A stretch of DNA of 64,000 nt, taken from assembly GCF_020360975.1 (NCBI RefSeq), contig NW_025408681.1, forward strand, positions 620,001-684,000, read 5' to 3'. A program made the position numbers and the translations under genes. The notes beneath the pieces are model-generated. The model searched no databases, had not been told where the DNA came from, and saw only the letters and a list, made by a program, of their open reading frames with translations. Below, piece by piece: positions 23,451 through 35,400 of this stretch (positions within the stretch are counted from its first letter, which is position 1; each line of letters starts with the position of its first letter). This DNA comes from Hirsutella rhossiliensis. Its lineage: Eukaryota > Ascomycota > Sordariomycetes > Hypocreales > Ophiocordycipitaceae.

Positions 23451-26400
23451 AAAAGCGTAAAACTCTATAGTAATCGTAAGCGGAAGAGTTAAAGAAGAAA
23501 AGAAAATAAAAGAAGTAAGAGATATATACGCACGCTCTTTATATTATAGTTACGTAGCCGATATATAAGCGATACTATAACGGTTACTCGGCGGTAACCG
23601 CTAGTATAATAACTATTAACGTTATAGAGCGTAGACTAACGTATACTTATATAGGCGTATACGCGCGATATATAATTAAAACTACTTTTTTTCTTAACCG
23701 AATATATATAGCGTAGTAAAAGTAATATATATTAAAGATATAGCTAAGATATTTATATAGGAGGGGGGATAATTATAAGAGCGCTACTAAGAGGTATAAG
23801 CTAATAAAGTACTTAGGTATATAGTACTAATATATTAGTAGGGTATTAGTAGGGAATTATACCTACCTCGCTTATATATTATAAACTACTTACTACTCCG
23901 ACTAAAGAGGAGAAATCCCTCTTCTTATAAGCTTTAGTCTTACGATAAGGAGAATATAATATATATAGCGTAGTACTTCTAGCTATCTCTACTACTTAAC
24001 TAATTATACTATAATACGTATTCCCTTATAATCGCCCTTAGATCTCTTTTAGTCTTTAATCTCTTAGACTTCCTATTTACCTTTATCGTCCTTTAAGTTT
24101 AGTATCGGTAGGGTTTTACTATCTTTATAGGTGCTTTTATACTCCTTTTATAGCTCTAAGAGACTAATATAGAAAACGTTATAAAGGCGTAAGTACTTCT
24201 TAGGGAGTATAAAACGATATACTTACTTTCTAATAGCTTATAGGACTTAAAACGGTTTAATATACTTAAGTAAGAGTTTTTTTTTTTATCTTTAAAGTAT
24301 AAGTTCTTTATTAATAATACTATAAGGTCTCTTACTTTTAGTATAAGCGGTTAGTACCTTAAATTATAGTATTTTGCTTATAATTTAATAGCCTTTCCTT
24401 AGTATTCCTCAAGCTTTTTTTATAGCTCTTATAGCCTAGTAACTCTTACTCTTACTTTAGGTACCCCCCTTTAAATAATATTGTCCTTAGTATTAATATA
24501 AAAGTTTAGTTAATAACCTATTAACGCTTTATTAAGTAATAACCTAGTTATTACGTTCTTTATATTATTATATATAAATTAAGCAATATATAAGAGTAAC
24601 GCTTAGTTAGTTTATTCTAAGTTAGTAAAGTATCTTAAATAGTACTATATAGCTTAGTTTATTTATTTTATTTACCTATTAGTTTATAAGTAAAATACTA
24701 TCGATAGCCTATATTTTACTTATAAGATAAAATAAAGATCTAACTAGAACTTACTTATAAATAAGGACCCTTTATCTAAGATAATGCTTTTTAATAGTTT
24801 ATATACTAATTTAACTTAGTAATAGAATAATTCTATTAGCTCTAAGGCTATTATTATCTTAAAGATAGGAAAGAAAAAGCAATACTTAGTATATTAGTCT
24901 ATAATTACTAAGATTATATTAACGTATTATCTATTATACTATACTTTAAGTAGACCTATAGTAAAGTCTATTAATAATTCTTCCTATAGTTATATAGGAT
25001 ATAGTAACGATTATATAGTACTATAAGGGCGATACCTCTTAGATATTATACCTTAATATACTAGGTATAACTAGACGTATTTATTTATATCTTTTATTAT
25101 TCTATCTTAGTAAAAGTTCTTCGCTAATAGTTCGCTAGTATATTAAGAGCTAAAGTATCTTATTAATAGATCGTTATAAAAAAGCTATATTAGCTCTTAC
25201 TATAAAGCTACCTTTAAAGGCACTATAATATAACCCTTTTATAATAATAGTTTATCTAAGCGTACTAACTAAAAACCCTTCCTTTTTAAGAAGTCTTTAG
25301 TTTCCTTTAGCTTACTAATTACTATATTAACCGACTAAGTACGTTTTAATAACTTTAATAATAGTTCTAGAACTTCTATTATATAAACCTTTATATAGTA
25401 GGCCGCTTCTTTAATAGTCTTTCTTAAGAGTAACTATTTATAACTAGCTCTCTCTTTAGCTTAATCGGCTAATCGTTTAGGTCTCGCGCCTAAATTATTA
25501 TAGTTTTACTATAGATAAGCTTATATATTTTCCTTATATAAAGGCACTTTACTATACTTATATTAACTTAAGGTTAAGCGTCTCTTTATTTATAAAAACG
25601 CCTTATTATTTCTTTATATAGATATAGTATTAATAGTAGCTAATTTCGCTTATAGCTTTAGTAATAGTTTTATAAATAAAGGCTTCTTACCCTTATATCT
25701 AGGTATTCTCGATAGCGCGTCCGCTAGGTTAGATTTACTTATATAATACTTAATTATAAAGTTAAATAGTACTAAATATATATACTATCTTACTTACCTC
25801 CTATTTAAGGAGGTCTAGTATATAAACGTCTAAAGGTTATAGTAGTCTAATAATACCTTTACTTTATATACTACCCCTTTAATATAATATCGCTAGTATT
25901 TAAATAACTTAATAATAGTAAAGAGTTCTTAGTCTAAAATACTATAATTAAGTTCGGCTTTAGTAAACTTCCTTAATTAAAATATAATCGGATAGTAACG
26001 CCCTTTATTATTAAGTTAAGAGATAATCCTTATTATCGCGAATTATAATATATCTATTTTAATATAAATATATCTTTTTAGATTATAATATTAAAGGAGT
26101 AAGGCTTATTAAAAAGTATCCTTAAGAGCTTAAAACGCTACCCTTTTAGCGAGGTTTAGCTCTATACTCCTTAGCTTCTTCTTATTCTTACTCCCTTTTA
26201 ATAATATAGTTAAGGGCGCTATAACTCCTAAGTACTTATATATAAATTATCGGTAAAAATTATAAAACCTAAGGAAAACCTAAATATTATAGTACGTTAT
26301 AGGTTTAAGCTATTAAGCTATTACTTTTACTTATTAAGGGTCTATTAATACCTTATTAATAGATAATATAAACCTAAGGAACTTAACTAATTATTAATAG

Positions 26401-29225
26401 AAAATATACTTTAATAGTTTTATATAAAGCTCTATAGCCCTTAGCCTTTCTATTACTTATCTTAAGTATTTAGTATATTCTTTTCTTATCTTAAAGTATA
26501 TAAGGATATCGTTAAGGTAGATTATATAGATTATATTTATAAGCTCCTTAAGTACTTAATAAATATAGCTCTAAAATATAGCTAGTATATTAGTAAGTTT
26601 AAAGGGTATTACTAAGTATTTAAAATATCTATAATACGTTTAGAAAGTAGTCTTTTATTTATCTCCTTCTTAAATTCGAATATATTAATACGTATTTTAT
26701 ATATTAATCTTAGAAAAATACTTAGCTCCTTAATAGCGGTTAATAATCTCTAAAATAAAAGGTAAAGGGTATTAATTCTTTTATATAACCTAGTTAAGTC
26801 CTTAGTAGTCTATATATAGCTATAAGGTACTATTATTTTTTAAAATAAAAAGGATAAGCGCTTTAGCTAGGCTCTTTAACTCTTAGATTATTTTCCTTTT
26901 TATTATATCTTAGATCTAGTCGCGTAATACTTAGAGTTCCTTTTATAATAAAGGGTAAATTAGTCTATAAAAAGGTTCTATATTAAGGATTAAATTAATT
27001 AAGTAATCCGTTCCCTTTTTAGCTAGTAATAAATTAGATTTATTAGCTAAGAAAGTATCTTTAAACTAGTAAAAACTTAGTAAGATTTTAGCTTATTCTT
27101 CTTATAAAATCCTTTTATCCTTATCTTTATCTAATAGTAGGATTAGCTTAGGATTAAGTACTATTATATATACCTTTACCTTATTTTTATATTCTTAAAG
27201 AAATCTTTAAGGATTTTATAGGGTTTCGCTACTTAGTTAATACTTAAACTATTACTATTATTTTTATAAGATAATATAAATACGTTTATCTTCTAAGGTA
27301 GTAATTAATAAAAGGATTAATACCTAATCGTTTAGCGTTAACTTATTAGTACTAATATAGAAATAAGTAATTATCTTTTTAGTACCTCTTATATCTATTA
27401 TTTAAAGCGGTACTAACTATACTCTATACTCTCTTACCTTACTATTACTAAGCTTTAATAACTTAGGGTATAATAGCGCTACTTATAGTAATCCTTATTA
27501 TTAAGTAAAGTATACGTTTATAAGGTTAATAGTACTATAAGTATCTAGGTATATAAGGACTTTAGTAAGGTTTCGCCTTAATATTATTATAAGAGTTTTA
27601 AGTAACTATCCTATAAGTATTAAGTTTACTAAGGAAGAGGCGTTTACCTTAATATCTTACCTTTTTCTTATTTTACGGTATTAAGTTTAAGAGTCTTTAC
27701 TAAGGTTTCTACCTTTAAAGAATTAGTATATTCTATAGATAGGTATCCTAGCTTATTATATTAGAAATATAGAATTCTTAATTAAGTAAAAGATCCTCTT
27801 CTTTAATAACGTCCCTTAGTTTAGCCCTTAGTAAGTATATCGCTAGCTTACTAGGTATTAGTCGAATTAGTAGTATTTCCTTAATAATTTAGCTTAGCTT
27901 ATTAGCCTCTTTAATTCCTTCCCCTATATATACTACCTTAAGGTATAGTACTACTTTTATTCCTAGTTCTTTTAGGGGTAAAAGTAATATTAGTACGTTG
28001 CCTCTTATTAGTAGTAGTATCTTAATATCGTTAAGCGACTTATATAAGCTCTTCCTATTAATAGGTATAAATAAGTATCGAATAAAGGTTAATTTAGTTT
28101 TAAAGTTATAGCTCTAGCTTAGCAAAAAATATAAAAGTATACGCCTTTTCCGATAAGCGTTTAAAATACCTCTTTAAGGAGTTAAAGTATAAGCTAAACT
28201 CTAAGGGGGACTAGCCTTTTTATTAGCGAGCCTCCTTTAATTATCTCGCTAATAGTATCTCCTTATTTATAGTATCCTTAATTAAGATAAATATCTATTC
28301 CTTAAAGTATACCTAATCTATACTATATTTAGTTTAATTAGTTAGCGTTTATTTTTTAAGGTATTAGCGCTATCTTACTTTATAGTCGCTATATATATAA
28401 TCTATTATATAGAGGATCTTTGTTTTATCGTAATAAAAGCGTTTAGGCGCTGCCTTAAAGGCATCCTCTAGATTATAAGTTTAGTTTAGATATTTCTATA
28501 TATTAGTAGGTTAAGATAATTAAGCGATATTTTTAATCTTAACCTCGCTACCGCAACTACTATCTAATCTAAGGGAGTAGGACTATCGACGCTTTCCTAA
28601 ATAGATAGTAATAGCGCCGGTATATTTAGTAATTTCCTCCTTTAATTATATAACGCGGTCTTATAAGCGTTTTATCTCCTCTAGCTTCTTAGTACGCGCT
28701 TATAAGGCTATAAGCTTTTCTTTATAAGTTAACGGTCTTACGCCTATAAGTAGCGATATCTTCGATATAGTTAGAATATCGTCTATAATAAGGGTCTATT
28801 CTAAGGATATATCTTCTAGTTCTTTATCTCTTAAGTAAATACCTAATATATATAATAAAGAGGCCTCGACTAGTTAACTACTATATCGCGCTATAGGAGC
28901 GTTATATAGTCTTCTCTAAGTAGCTATCTTTACTAAGTAACTAAAAAGGGAAGCTTTAAAAATTATAAGGGAATATATATTATAGTACGATTAGTTAGGT
29001 AGTAGAGATAGCTAGAGGTACTATACTATATATATTATATTCTCCTCGTCGTAAGACTAAAGCTTATAGGAAGAGGGATTTTTCCTCTTTAGTCGGAGTA
29101 GCGAGAGGTCTATAATATACGAGCGGGGTAGGCACGATTCCCTGCCGATACCCTGCCGATATATTAGTACTATATACCCGAGTACTTTGTCAGCCTATAC
29201 CTCCTAGTAGCGCTCTCACACGCGC

Positions 29226-29410
29226 ATATAAGCCGAGATCGATAAAGGAGGCAGTCAGGGCTCTACCCGGCCGTTATTAGGAAGATCGCGAGCGCGCGCA
29301 AATACACGGGGAAGGGGATCTCGAGGGAGACGGGGCAGAGGTGCAAGGGCTACGCCGGCCTCGTCGGTAGAGGAGGTTATCCTAGCTACGCAGCCCACGC
29401 CCACGTAGCC
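29226..29410 (+). pseudogene. MULE transposase, C-terminal fragment after the Gypsy-1 insertion
   Basis: The sequence directly after the CGCGC duplication continues the transposase region that stops at 13599, and the right MULE arm begins about 120 bp later. Many CA sites remain here, so this part is far less RIP-mutated than the inserted retrotransposons. A degenerate Cys/Gly-rich segment could be the remains of the C-terminal zinc knuckle seen in many MULE transposases. Confidence 0.5.
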
Positions 29411-29678
29411 TAGGCCGGACTATTAGCCGGGCCGTAATATACGACGCAATATACGCATATCTCGCGATAATCGCGAAGATGCGTTATTTAAACGAATTAA
29501 GGTGCCCTAGGCTTATAGGTATATATAATCTTTACGCTAGCGCGGCTCCCTCCTTTACCACGTTGGTGCAGCTAAATTAGGTGGCGGGGGCTGGGCGGGC
29601 GGGGTACGCGTAGAAAAAGTAGATCGTCTATATAAATAAAGACTTTTATCTATATAAATAGTAAACTTATACTAATAA

Positions 29679-30246
29679 GGCTAATAGGTTATAGTACTAG
29701 CCGGTTAATCTTATATAAGATAGAATTATTATACAATGCCCCTATAATAGCTTTTATAAGAGCTCTTATAAGATATAGAGTGTAAATCGTTTAAGCTAGC
29801 TAAGTAGAAGTATATAGCTACCTTATAAGATAAGACAGAGGTATATATCTAAGAGGAAAAAGAGATATAGTAAAATTTATATATAGATAAACTTATATAG
29901 AGATATACGCCTTATAGCGCTGCTAGACCGCTATTAGTAGGCTTAGTAAAGTAGGTAGGGCTTACTTTAACTTAACGAAATAATATATCTTTAAGCCTCG
30001 AGCTTAAGTATATAGAAATTATATAAGCAGCCTACGCTTGCCTCGGTGCTTATAGGTATAAATAGCTTTACTTTGCAATATATACGATATAAGCGTTAAA
30101 GAGTCTGCTACGTAGGCGCGGGGAATATGCCTATCTAATTATGCGGTATCGGCGCTGCGCCTTAACTAGCCATACTACTAGTTAGCTGGTTGCTGGGTAA
30201 CCAAGCCGATAATATACCCCCACGGGCGTAATACACATCTGTCTAT
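29679..30246. other. Partly RIP-mutated transition to the gene island, no gene seen
   Basis: TA-rich sequence with a few surviving CA/TG sites, becoming normal towards the end. About 30141-30195 is an imperfect inverted copy of 10433-10511, which lies on the other side of the MULE (shared cores CGGTATCGGCGCT and CTAGTTAGCT). No open frame of interest. Confidence 0.6.
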
Positions 30247-31355
30247 CTATGAGCTCCCGCCTTTTGCCAGGAGCTTAGCAAAAGCCATTCTAAGGCCAAT
30301 AGACAGTGCGCGGCAGAGCTGCCGGACAGTTCTTAGAAATATCTTGCTCGAAGACATGGATGGTGTACCAGATTCACCGTCTAATCCCCAAGCGCTCGAG
30401 GAGTCGTCGTAGACGGTTGCTCTTCTCATATCGCGAATATACTGACCTTGGAAAGATCCACCACAGGCCCTGTGCATGACACATGTATTGTCCTAGGTGT
30501 GTAAGTCGACAAAGCAGGAGTTCGGGGCGAGTTGTTTCTTTTGCTTACCCAAATCACGAGATCCCCGGCATCTTCCCAATCAACGGTAAAGGTATATTTA
30601 TCCTGGCTTGCGTGCTGGAGCAGACGTTTAATGACCGGCTCGCTCTCTTTCTCATTCCACCCATCGATATGGTGCCCGTGAGCTGCTATATAGAGATTCA
30701 TACGCCCACTTGGTTCATGTAGTTGCACTAGCTTACGCCGGATCATGGAGAACTCGTCGGCCTTGATGATATCGAAGGGAGTATAGTCGGGCGCTGCAAT
30801 CTTTTTGCTATGCATACTTGAGTGGCATAGTACGTATCCATCCATATCTTTCTTTATCAAGTCTTCGAGGTCGTCGTAGGCAGTTCTCGTGTCGGCAAAC
30901 ATCGTCCCGCCTCCGGTCCCCTTGGGCGGGAGCTGGTGGGCCCGGAGAATCGAGTATCCAGCCCGTCGTGCGTGAAATGAGCAGTCGACATGAAAGAGGC
31001 CGTTGGCCCGGCCGCCTTGGAATGCCATGCTATGCTTGGGGATGAGGCGGCCCTTATTGTCAATGTTTCCCACGTCGGTGAGCTCCTTATGAGGCGCCAA
31101 TCGATGCTTGGCCCAAGGCATGGTTATGACGGTTGAAGTATCGAGTTCGCCAAATTGCCGCGCAAATGTAATATGGCCGGCGTCGTCGAGCTGGGTTCGT
31201 CGGAAGACTAGGACACCGTACCGCGCCATAGCAGCGCGGATATCGCTGATTGTTTCTTCGGGGACCGGCTGCGAGAAATCGATTCCGTAGCATTCTGCGC
31301 CAAACGTAGGATGAAGGGCCCTAAACGTCAATGCCGGGCCGCCGGGGGCTTCCAT
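30247..31355 (-). CDS. TfdA/TauD-family Fe(II)/2-oxoglutarate-dependent dioxygenase
   Basis: Two exons on the minus strand, 31355-30549 and 30492-30247, joined across a 56-bp GT-AG intron (donor GTAAGC, acceptor CCTAG) in phase 0, giving 350 aa. The family couples oxidation of a substrate C-H bond to decarboxylation of 2-oxoglutarate at a non-haem iron. The iron ligands are readable: His122 and Asp124 in FHVDCSF, and distal His276 in NTCVMHRA, which lies just after the intron. Arg289 or a nearby Arg in YIRDMRR would bind 2-oxoglutarate. Also family-typical are FADTRTAYDDL and KLVQLHEPSGR. The ATG has A at -3. Without the intron the distal His would be lost, which supports the model. It is divergent from the polyketide synthase, with 1.1 kb between the starts, so it is probably a tailoring enzyme of the same pathway. 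A catabolic role like that of TfdA itself is the alternative. Confidence 0.93.
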
Positions 31356-32464
31356 GTTGTCGTAGATTACTTGTTGCTATGAAGTCTAATGAGTATGAGC
31401 ATGGAGGAGTAGATGGCTGATCGAATTATTGTCCTGGGCCGGTTCACCTTCTTTTGCTGGCAGTGACTACGTATTCCTAATTTTGCAACGCGATTTATTC
31501 CGCCCCGGGATTAGCTGTGGCGTGTCTCGCCGGTTGCGTGTTGACTGGCTGTTTTTCTGGTACGCGAGATGCGAATGCCGGATTCCGCTTAGACGCTCTA
31601 GAGAGCCAGTCAATTTTGGCCAGTTAATTTGTTTTCGTACCTAGCACGGCACCGGGGACTACCGAGACTTGCTCTAGAAACACATCCGAAAGCCTGCCAA
31701 CATATTGCCGGCCCTGTGGTGCACGGGGGGTTCTTCCAGGGTGTCTGGGAGGTCATCCAAAATCCTTTTCGTGCCACGTAGCCAAGCCCCGGATTAACTC
31801 ATCGCAATAAGAGCAGAACTCTAGGCAATAGAAAAGGAAGCAATGGGAAGGATGTCCGTCACCTTCAGGACAACAGACAGGCTTGGATGCCGGGAGTGGA
31901 GGCACAGAACAGGGTTCGCGTGGTGTGGCTAGCTTGCGTACCATAATAGCATTTCAGTCGATTCCCTCCCTACAACGACTGATAGACTAGCGCCCGGGCG
32001 CCAGTCAATCAGTCGCCCACGGCTCTACAACAAAGCTGGGAGCAGCAACATGGCCGCCCAAGACAGGGCCTTTAAAAGCACTCACTGGGTTACGGCGAAC
32101 ACTTCATTCCTTGGCGGAATCGTAGCCGTTCTGGGTTAGAAATGGTTGTTGCTGTTCCAGCCATGATGTTATTGGCGCCGCAATCGTCGCCAAAGCGCCG
32201 GGGCTTTGGCACAGCCCCTGTCCATTGTACGCTATCCGCTGCTGCATGCGTGCGAGAAGTCTGCGAGCAGTCTGGAGGGATAGCAAACGGCTCTTGGACA
32301 ATGGTACTTATTAGGGTGCTCTCGGCAGCCAATGTTTAGAAGGGAAATCAATCTCTTTAGGCTTGATTCAAAGGGTTGTTTGCTTCACTCCCTGTCTGCA
32401 TTTCGGGACCCCTGATGCGCCACTGCCGATGTCAACAAGTGGCTCGATATAATCAATTGTCAAG
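31356..32464. promoter_or_regulatory. Shared divergent promoter region between dioxygenase and polyketide synthase
   Basis: About 1.1 kb separates the two divergent start codons, and no convincing gene lies in it (the open frames are short and overlap one another). A TTTAAAAG element near 32070 and a pyrimidine-rich run near 32385-32400 could serve the synthase. A 7-bp inverted repeat, CCAAAGC and GCTTTGG around a GCCGGG centre, lies at 32190-32209. A bidirectional promoter would couple the two genes. This is inference from layout. Confidence 0.5.
32190..32209. promoter_or_regulatory. Palindromic candidate operator in the divergent promoter
   Basis: CCAAAGC-GCCGGG-GCTTTGG, perfect 7-bp arms around a 6-bp GC-rich spacer, 256 bp before the synthase ATG. 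Symmetric sites of this size are typical of fungal Zn2Cys6 dimers, but no regulator gene lies in the window. Confidence 0.35.
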
Positions 32465-35400
32465 ATGCCTCAAGGTGATGTTGCCATAGTTGGCATGGCA
32501 TGCCGCTTTGCCGGCGACGCCAAGTCTCCCGACGAATTCTATGAAATGCTCCTCAACGGCAGAGATAGCTGGTCCAAGGTTCCTTCTTCGCGGTTCAACG
32601 TCGACGCCAGACATCATCCTTGGGCTCAGCGACGCGGAAGTCTGGTATGAGGAACCCCTTTGCACGCCACATGCTAGTTCGTACACTGATGAGCACAAAG
32701 GTCTGCAACGGCGGCTATTTCCTACGGGAAAGCGAGGCGAAATGGGACGCCCCCTTCTTCTCCTGCTCCGCTGTGGAGGCGCGTGCCATGGACCCCCAGC
32801 AGCGTCTCCTTCTCGAAGTCGCGTACGAGAGTCTCGAAAATGCAGGATTCTCCCTCGAGGCCATGGCAGACACGGAGACGGGCTGCTTCGTAGGTGGATT
32901 CACAAACGATTACAAAACGATCATCCAGCGAGACACACTCGCCACACCACATTATTCCATGCCGGGGTGCGCTTTGGCCCTATTGTCTAATCGCGTCAGT
33001 TGGTTCTAGTAAGTCATGATGCCCGAATACTTTCACTGACGACGACGGCTAACACGCTGCAGTAACTTGCGCGGCCCGTCTGTGACTCTAGACACGGCTT
33101 GTTCTAGCTCGTTGACGGCGCTGCACTTGGCATGCGAGTCCATCAACTCCGAGTCGAACAAGTCGCGCTGCGCGCTGGTGGGCGGGACAAGTCTTATCAT
33201 GGATCCAGGAGACGGCTGTTTACTCAATGAGCTTGGCTTTCTTAGCCCTGACAGTCGATGCTTCGCCTTTGACTCGCGGGCTAACGGCTACGCACGGGGT
33301 GACGGGATATGCATGGTCGTCCTCAAGCATATTGACGATGCCATACGCGATGGAGATGCCATTCGCGCCGTCATCCGGGCATCAGGCATCAACTCAGACG
33401 GTCGAGTAGGCATGCCCATCCGCCTTTGGCCTTGGAAATGAAGCTGGCTAACAAACCATGTGCGCATCAGACGGCCGGCATCGTCTTGCCCAACGGCGAC
33501 GCCCAGGAGAGGCTGATTCGTGCCACGTACCAGATGTCCGGTCTTGATCCCGCTGACACGCAGTACGTCGAGTTCCATGGCACCGGGACCCGGGCCGGCG
33601 ACCCTACCGAGATGGGTGCCGTTTCCAGGGCAATGGCCAGCCCGAACAGGTCGACGCTTTACGGCGGCTCGGTAAAGACGCAGATCGGGCATACGGAGGC
33701 GGCGGCCGGCCTCGCAGGCCTAGTCAAGTGTGTGCTTGCAATGGAGCGAGGCATCATCCCGCCCCAGCTCAACTTTGACAAGCCCAACCCTCGCCTGCAG
33801 CTCGAATCTTCCAACGTCGTCATACCAACAGCGCCGGTCCCATGGCCAGAGTGCGAAACACGGAGATGTTCAGTCAACAGCTTCGGGTTCGGCGGCACCA
33901 ACGCCCATATCATCCTCGACGACGGGCGCAGTTACCGCCAAGCCAAGGTGCCGGCGGCCAACGGCCTGCTGAGCTTAGAGGCAAGCGCACCTCGAAACAG
34001 GCCGGATGCTGTAGCTGTCGAGAACGAATCTGCAGGCCCCGAGGCCCGTGTCTTCGTGCTCTCGGCCCCTGAGAAAGACGCCGTTGCGCGGCAGTGCCGG
34101 GCACACGCCGACCATGTTGAGGCACACTGCACGGCTGACATGCTGCTGCATTATGCCTATACTCTGGGCGAGCGCCGGTCTACCTTTCAGTGGCGGCATG
34201 CAGTGGTTGCCGGCTCTATCGACGCACTCGCGGCCTGCTGGAGGAATCCTGACCTTAAGGCTGCCAGGGTCAACGCTCGTACGAACATAGCCTTTGTCCT
34301 CACCGGACAGGGCGCGCAATGGCACGCCATGGGACGCGAGCTAATCTCCTTTGACGTCTTCGCATCATCTATTCGACAGTCTGCTGCCTGTCTGGCTGCC
34401 TTGGGCTGTCCATGGGATGCCTGGTGCGAGCTCATGAAGTCCGAGTCTGCGTCCAACGTGAACCAGGCCGGCTATTCACAGCCCTTGTGCACAGTCCTTC
34501 AGATGGCGCTTGTGGACCTCCTTGAGCACTGGGGGGTCAAGCCTTCTGCCGTCGTTGGCCACTCTTCTGGCGAGATCGCCGCCGCCTACGCCGCCCAGGC
34601 CCTGTCTCGAGAAAGTTGCCTGAACATCGCCTACCAACGCGGCGTCGTCTCCGAGAAAGCCAAGACACTTTGCCCCGGCGGCTCCATGATGGCTGTCGGC
34701 TTGTCCGTGCAGCAGGTCCAGCCGTATCTAGCTCGCTCCAAGCCTCCCGTCGTGGTGGGATGCGTCAACAGTCCCAGCAACATCACGCTCACAGGCGACA
34801 GGGCAAGTTTGGAAGACCTACGGACGGTTTTTGAGCAGGAAAACATATTCTGTCGTCTACTTCAGGTGGACAATGCCTACCATAGCCAACATATGCTCAG
34901 CGTCCGCGATGACTATCTGAAGAGCATCAGCGACATTACACCGGTTAAAAACTCGGCAATCACGTTTTACTCGACCGTCTTGGGTCGGGAGGTCCCGACT
35001 GCCCAGCTCACAGCTGACTACTGGGTCGACAACATGTGTTCACCAGTTGAGTTTGTGTCGGCCCTCGACGACATGGTATATGCAAACACCGAGACGAGGG
35101 AAATGAAGAGAAAGTCTATGGCGACAAACTTGCTCGTCGAGATTGGGCCCCACGGAGCACTAGGCGGCCCGATCCAGCAATTCAAAGTGGCCCGTGGCGG
35201 TTTAGACCACTTGGACTACTGCTCTCTCCTCTCGCGGGGCAAGGGCGCGTCGCTTACGGCTATGACAGCCGCCGCCTCCTTATGGATGAAGGGCGCATCG
35301 GTCGATCTCACCAGGGTAAGAAAGGAGTTGTCTTCCCCCGGCGTCCTGCTTTCTGTTAACACGTTGTAATAGTTGAATAGGATGGGCGAGACGTCTGAGC

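Larger units (their letters stand above)
16223..24030 (+). mobile_element. Gypsy-1 inner copy (Ty3/Gypsy chromovirus), full length, plus strand, RIP-mutated
   Basis: Two 257-bp LTRs (16223-16479 and 23774-24030) flank an internal region of about 7.3 kb. A purine-rich run (AGGAGGGGGGAT) precedes the right LTR, as expected of a polypurine tract. It is inserted in another copy of the same family with duplication ATTGC (left) and ATCGC (right), the difference being one C-to-T change. The reading order is gag, protease, reverse transcriptase, RNase H, integrase, chromodomain. Stops at Gln/Trp codons occur throughout and CA/TG are nearly absent. Because both nested copies are saturated with RIP, the nesting preceded at least part of the RIP activity. 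Confidence 0.94.
13595..29225 (-). mobile_element. Gypsy-1 outer copy (Ty3/Gypsy), minus strand, RIP-mutated, interrupted by an inner copy
   Basis: LTRs at 13600-13856 (3' LTR) and 28964-29220 (5' LTR) lie in minus orientation, flanked by a perfect CGCGC duplication (13595-13599 and 29221-29225). The internal region is in two pieces, 13857-16222 and 24031-28963, separated by the inner copy at 16223-24030. The two pieces join at the same point of the polyprotein gene, near the chromodomain, with duplication ATTGC/ATCGC. 24031-28963 is the reverse complement of the gag-pol part of the inner copy. 13857-16222 is the reverse complement of its 3' accessory region. The insertion is inside the MULE transposase gene. 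Confidence 0.93.
10632..29678 (+). mobile_element. Mutator-like element (MULE), split by nested retrotransposons
   Basis: Inverted arms at 10643-10745 plus 11251-11291 (left, interrupted by a solo LTR) and 29530-29667 (right) are nearly identical. An 11-bp sequence TATACTAATAA flanks both ends (10632-10642 and 29668-29678), although the outermost 3-4 bases of the arms do not match. The transposase coding region lies just inside the left arm. Removing the two nested insertions and their duplications leaves an element of about 2.9 kb, normal for a MULE with a single gene. The nest consists of a 500-bp solo LTR in the left arm and a Gypsy-1 element at 13600-29220. Confidence 0.85.

Noticed and set aside
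31753..31944. Cys-rich 63-codon minus-strand frame in the divergent promoter
   Set aside because: Short, no homology recognised, no splice partners, and located in the promoter between two firm genes.
32090..32339. Overlapping small frames on both strands before the synthase start
   Set aside because: Mutually exclusive frames in 5' non-coding sequence; none has family features.
33288..33692. Minus-strand frames of 70-170 codons across the synthase (also 35752-36147, 37021-37536, 39475-39906)
   Set aside because: They are shadows of the GC-rich coding strand. The plus strand carries continuous, motif-bearing polyketide synthase domains.
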